From DAIOEK01 sp964648485 (GTDB lineage Bacteria; Chloroflexota; Anaerolineae; Anaerolineales; Anaerolineaceae), in the NCBI GenBank assembly GCA_964648485.1, contig CAZYOF010000033.1, forward strand, positions 1-17,215: a stretch of DNA of 17,215 nt, in the 5' to 3' direction. The position numbers were made by a program, and so were the translations under genes. The notes beneath the pieces are model-generated. The model saw nothing but the letters and a program-made list of their open reading frames with translations, searched no databases and had not been told where the DNA came from. Positions within the stretch are counted from its first letter, which is position 1. Each line of letters starts with the position of its first letter. This document shows, piece by piece, positions 14,647 to 17,215 of the stretch.

Positions 14647-16311
14647 CTACAAAATCTGTTTTCGTAAGATTTCCAAGCCATATTTGTCAGTAACCAAAAT
14701 CCCATTTTCAATTGCGTAATGGAGCGCGTCTGCGGAGAATCCCGATCTGGAAACGAACCAGGCTCGTGAATTTTGCTCTTGGGCGTGCTTATGAAGCTTT
14801 TCCAGCTCCTTACTCCCTGTTCGTTTGTTACGCCATTTGACTTCCACGACCCAACGTTCATGACCTTCGCCAATAGCGTCCAGTTCGATTTGACCATCCG
14901 GTGAAATATCGTCTTTTACTTCCTGGAAAACCGGCAGCGTCACCTCGCTTTGCGCGTGAAAAACCTCTCCGTGGACAGCTTGACCATTAAAATGGCGCAT
15001 CAGCTCACGTACCAAACTTTCCTGTGCATCTCCCAATTCCTCTGCAACACGTTGAAATTGCTGATCCAGCCGGTGTATTAGTCCTTTAAGGTCCATGGGT
15101 TCGGCAGTGAGGCTGATCTCGATACCTTTGATAACGTATCCCACCCAAAAACGCAAAACCTGATCACGGAAGTAATACGCTTTTTCTTTTTCTACCACCA
15201 GGTCAACTTCACACAACCAGCGCAGGTAATCACTGGCGCTGCCAGAAGTGACATGTAACCGGCGGGCAACCTCTGAAGCAGAAAGGCCTTCCTCTTGAGC
15301 CAGAATTTGCAACACCGACTTAAGCGCTCCGTAGCCTTTGGCCTTCTGTAAAGAAAGATCATAAACATACTGGCAGAAATCATATATCCTTCCTCCGGGC
15401 GAGAGTGTCTCAACCAGAAAGGCTTGTTTGACCAAATCGGTGGATGGAGGTCGCTGTACCACATCCAGTAAATAACCCATGCGTCGGACAACTGCTGTAA
15501 TATAGAAAGGATGTCCCCAGGTGAGGGAGTGCAACAAGGGGTACAAATCGGCTTCTAATGGCTCAGACAAGAGTTTGTTGGCTAATTCCTGAGTACTCTC
15601 ACGATCAAATGGTTCAACAGAAATGCGGGTAAACTGGGCAAACAAAGGACTATCAGGATTGGATAACAATCCCGCCAGCACGCTGATAGCGGAACCGGCC
15701 AGAATATACTGCACTATATTTTGGGATTGCAGTTCTGCACGCAGCAGGGCAATTACATTTTGGCTGTTTGGATAATTCTCCAGGGTGCGGATTTCTTGGA
15801 ATTCATCGCAAATCAAAACAAGTTTTTTATCCAAAATCGTTGCGGCTTGACGCGGAAATCGAAAAGCCTGGCGTAACAATGCCTGGCGATCGGGTCGGGC
15901 CCGCTGTAATTCTTGAAGGATAGGCTGAATCTCATCATAGAGTTTATCGCCCCCCACTCGTAGAACAGCAGCTCCCAAAGTAGCTGGATTAAGAAAAGGC
16001 TCCGGGTCGCTATTGCCCTCCTCAAGCAACCAGTAACAGATTGAACCTATAAAACCTAATGAAAAATTTTCGGGTGAACTGCAAATGATAGAAAAATCCA
16101 GAAATGCGGATTGCTCTGCAGAATTCGTCTCCCTCAATCGGCGCATGTACTCTTTTAATAAAAGCGTTTTTCCTATTCTGCGCAGACCAAATAAAGCAAT
16201 ATGTTCTACAGGTCCGTCGATCAGGCTATGATGGTAGTGATCCAAAATCGCCAATTCCTGGCGACGATTGGTGAAAAGAGCTTGTTGGTCAGAAGGATAA
16301 AAAAAGTTCAT
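14647..16311 (-). CDS. AAA/STAND-type ATPase with winged helix and PD-(D/E)XK-like C-terminus
   Basis: The 554-residue protein has Walker A GLRRIGKT (42-49) after an N-terminal NRRQELAIL motif, and Walker B LVLICDE (164-170). These are followed by an LAGSAISVL sensor-like strand, a helical region, and a winged helix at about 327-385 (LSASEVARRLHVTSGSASDYLRWL). The C-terminal domain holds QIELDAIGEG and WVVEVKW (D478, E490, K492), the D-ExK signature of a PD-(D/E)XK fold. It is the same general class as the gene at 13111-14520 but is not close in sequence and has a larger middle region. The ATG at 16311 has only a distant GAAGGG. A promoter candidate lies at 16346-16374. Function is unknown; roles in defence, plasmid-type maintenance or regulation are possible. 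Confidence 0.87.
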   Translation of the reverse strand: MNFFYPSDQQALFTNRRQELAILDHYHHSLIDGPVEHIALFGLRRIGKTLLLKEYMRRLRETNSAEQSAFLDFSIICSSPENFSLGFIGSICYWLLEEGNSDPEPFLNPATLGAAVLRVGGDKLYDEIQPILQELQRARPDRQALLRQAFRFPRQAATILDKKLVLICDEFQEIRTLENYPNSQNVIALLRAELQSQNIVQYILAGSAISVLAGLLSNPDSPLFAQFTRISVEPFDRESTQELANKLLSEPLEADLYPLLHSLTWGHPFYITAVVRRMGYLLDVVQRPPSTDLVKQAFLVETLSPGGRIYDFCQYVYDLSLQKAKGYGALKSVLQILAQEEGLSASEVARRLHVTSGSASDYLRWLCEVDLVVEKEKAYYFRDQVLRFWVGYVIKGIEISLTAEPMDLKGLIHRLDQQFQRVAEELGDAQESLVRELMRHFNGQAVHGEVFHAQSEVTLPVFQEVKDDISPDGQIELDAIGEGHERWVVEVKWRNKRTGSKELEKLHKHAQEQNSRAWFVSRSGFSADALHYAIENGILVTDKYGLEILRKQIL

Positions 16312-16314
16312 TTT

Positions 16315-16374
16315 AGGTTAACTGCCCTTCAGGTTGATTGACCTAATTATTGCTCAAAAAATGCTAAAAGTCAA
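16315..16374 (-). promoter_or_regulatory. candidate promoter with repeated AGGTT boxes
   Basis: On the minus strand, TTGACT (16369-16374) and AATAAT (16346-16351) have 17-base spacing, each one base from consensus. Around the predicted start, AGGTTAACT (16315-16323) and AGGTTGATT (16331-16339) repeat with a 16-base period, and AGGTTGATTGACCT (16331-16344) is a dyad. These could bind a regulator of the ATPase gene at 14647-16311. Confidence 0.45.
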
Positions 16375-16402
16375 CGGTAATCTTTTTTTATGAGAAAACA
16401 AC

Positions 16403-16963
16403 CTAATATCGCTGCCCTCCTTTAGACAACATAATAAATGGCTCAATGATTTCACGCAACCTCCAAGGTCGGTATTCTCTGACCTCGATGCTCATATTGA
16501 TATGATTAGGTCCAAGATTGGAACCTTCGGGAGGTGGTGGAACATTGTGAATATGACCATGGAGGTTGATCCAACCATCTTCAAGGGGAACTATCGGGCG
16601 ATGCGAAAAGATCAGGTTTATTTTGGGATCTAATATTATCTGAAATGAATTCTTGATCAGAGTCACGCCATGTGCTTCACAATAGATTTGACTGAGGCGA
16701 TCATGATTGCCCTGGATTAAGAACAATTTTCCATTCAAAATCCCCGTTAGCAATTCGAAATGAGTTTTCTTCCCTAATGCAAAATCGCCTAAATGAAGGA
16801 CGGTGTCCCCTGGGGCAACCTGATCATTCCAGTTCTTGATGATCAATTCTTGCCAGTTCTCTGGACGGCTGCAATACCTTCCAATGTTTTCATGGTAGAA
16901 ATGGGTATCTGAAATGATCCATGTATCTGGGGTAACTGCGTATGGATTGTCTGCGGCTAGCAT
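16403..16963 (-). CDS. calcineurin-like metallophosphoesterase
   Basis: The 186-residue protein has the complete metallophosphatase set: SDTHFYHEN (D19, H21), HLGDF (D60), IQGNHD (N87, H88), FSHRP (H121) and LHGHIHN (residues 134-140). It is of the small stand-alone type often annotated as phosphoesterase or metallophosphatase. The substrate could be a nucleotide, a phosphodiester or a phosphoprotein and cannot be settled from sequence. The likely start is ATG at 16963; AAAGG abuts it with no spacer, so initiation looks weak. It lies 91 bases before the ATPase gene at 16311, which has its own candidate promoter, so the two need not be co-transcribed. Confidence 0.92.
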   Translation of the reverse strand: MLAADNPYAVTPDTWIISDTHFYHENIGRYCSRPENWQELIIKNWNDQVAPGDTVLHLGDFALGKKTHFELLTGILNGKLFLIQGNHDRLSQIYCEAHGVTLIKNSFQIILDPKINLIFSHRPIVPLEDGWINLHGHIHNVPPPPEGSNLGPNHINMSIEVREYRPWRLREIIEPFIMLSKGGQRY

Positions 16964-17046
16964 CCTTTTTTGTTCATTTTATCGATTAATAACGATTGCC
17001 TAATTGAATTTTACCCTATCAACTTATCATCAGTTGTGATATGCAG

Positions 17047-17088
17047 TTCGTAATTCGCACTAAATGCCAATTTGTGACGAATTACGAA
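17047..17088. repeat. long AT-rich hairpin, REP/MITE-like candidate
   Basis: TTCGTAATTCG (17047-17057) and CGAATTACGAA (17078-17088) are perfect 11-bp inverted arms. Allowing one bulged base on each side, the stem continues with CAC/GTG and AAAT/ATTT to a GCCA loop, about 18 pairs in all. The shape and its intergenic position just after an interrupted reading frame resemble dispersed palindromic repeats. Only one copy is in the window, so repetition in the genome is an inference. Confidence 0.55.
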
Positions 17089-17122
17089 AACTCATCATTC
17101 GGTAAATTTGAAAACCATGGTT

Positions 17123-17215
17123 TCATTTCAATTCCCCTAATTTTTCCCAATAAGGTTCTTCCGCTGAGGATTCCTCTTTATATCGATAGATTGGTTCAAA
17201 ATATACGTCACCGTT
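17123..17215 (-). CDS. C-terminal end of an unidentified gene (partial)
   Basis: One minus-strand frame is open from the window edge to TGA at 17123-17125 and gives 30 residues. It begins NGDVYFEPIYRYKEE and ends YWEKLGELK. The composition is charged and soluble, like a real protein terminus, and the other minus-strand frames are less convincing. No family can be named from so little. The stop overlaps an ATG (ATGA) that opens a 14-codon frame reading MKPWFSNLPNDEFS, whose stop lies in the hairpin at 17047-17088. That may be the beginning of a downstream gene cut off by the repeat, or chance. Confidence 0.5.
   Translation of the reverse strand, partial: NGDVYFEPIYRYKEESSAEEPYWEKLGELK

Overview
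The window looks like a chromosomal segment of a Gram-positive-like or green-lineage bacterium, most probably a member of the Chloroflexota (Anaerolineae-like). This is inferred from the gene repertoire: a UbiB/ABC1 kinase, an MGDG-synthase-like GT28, a patatin next to UppS, a phasin-like protein next to DegV, and DUF234-type ATPases. It is not based on any database match. Every gene that could be supported lies on the minus strand. No rRNA, tRNA, CRISPR array, transposase or phage gene was seen.

Reading in the direction of transcription (right to left), the far right holds the last 30 codons of an unidentified gene (17123-17215). A long AT-rich hairpin of repeat type follows it (17047-17088), then a calcineurin-like phosphoesterase (16403-16963). 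Next come two different ATPases that share an architecture of P-loop, winged helix and PD-(D/E)XK-like C-terminus (14647-16311 and 13111-14520). Each has a distinctive repeat-containing upstream region.

The middle section is a small regulatory island. It contains a UbiA-family prenyltransferase (11901-12830), a winged-helix regulator (11118-11828), a DegV-family fatty-acid-binding protein (10223-11074) and a phasin-like coiled-coil protein (9908-10204). The regulator promoter carries a perfect 17-bp palindrome. A diverged copy of that promoter, palindrome and the first codons of the regulator lies upstream of ubiA (about 12980-13087), with the old start codon destroyed. A half copy of the palindrome precedes DegV. 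This suggests one autoregulated regulator controlling its own gene, ubiA and degV.

The left half (193-9672) is a run of close-packed genes for lipid and envelope chemistry: a radical SAM/SPASM enzyme, an undecaprenyl/polyprenyl diphosphate synthase homologue, a patatin-like phospholipase, a GT2 glycosyltransferase of lower GC, an MGDG-synthase-like GT28, a second GT2, a UbiB/ABC1-family kinase, a metallo-beta-lactamase-fold hydrolase and a second DegV protein. Several of these overlap or are separated by under 20 bases. The likely joint theme is synthesis, glycosylation and turnover of an isoprenoid or acyl-glycerol membrane lipid; the end product cannot be told from the sequence. Two possible tiny membrane-protein reading frames (93-182 and 9759-9908) are also listed.
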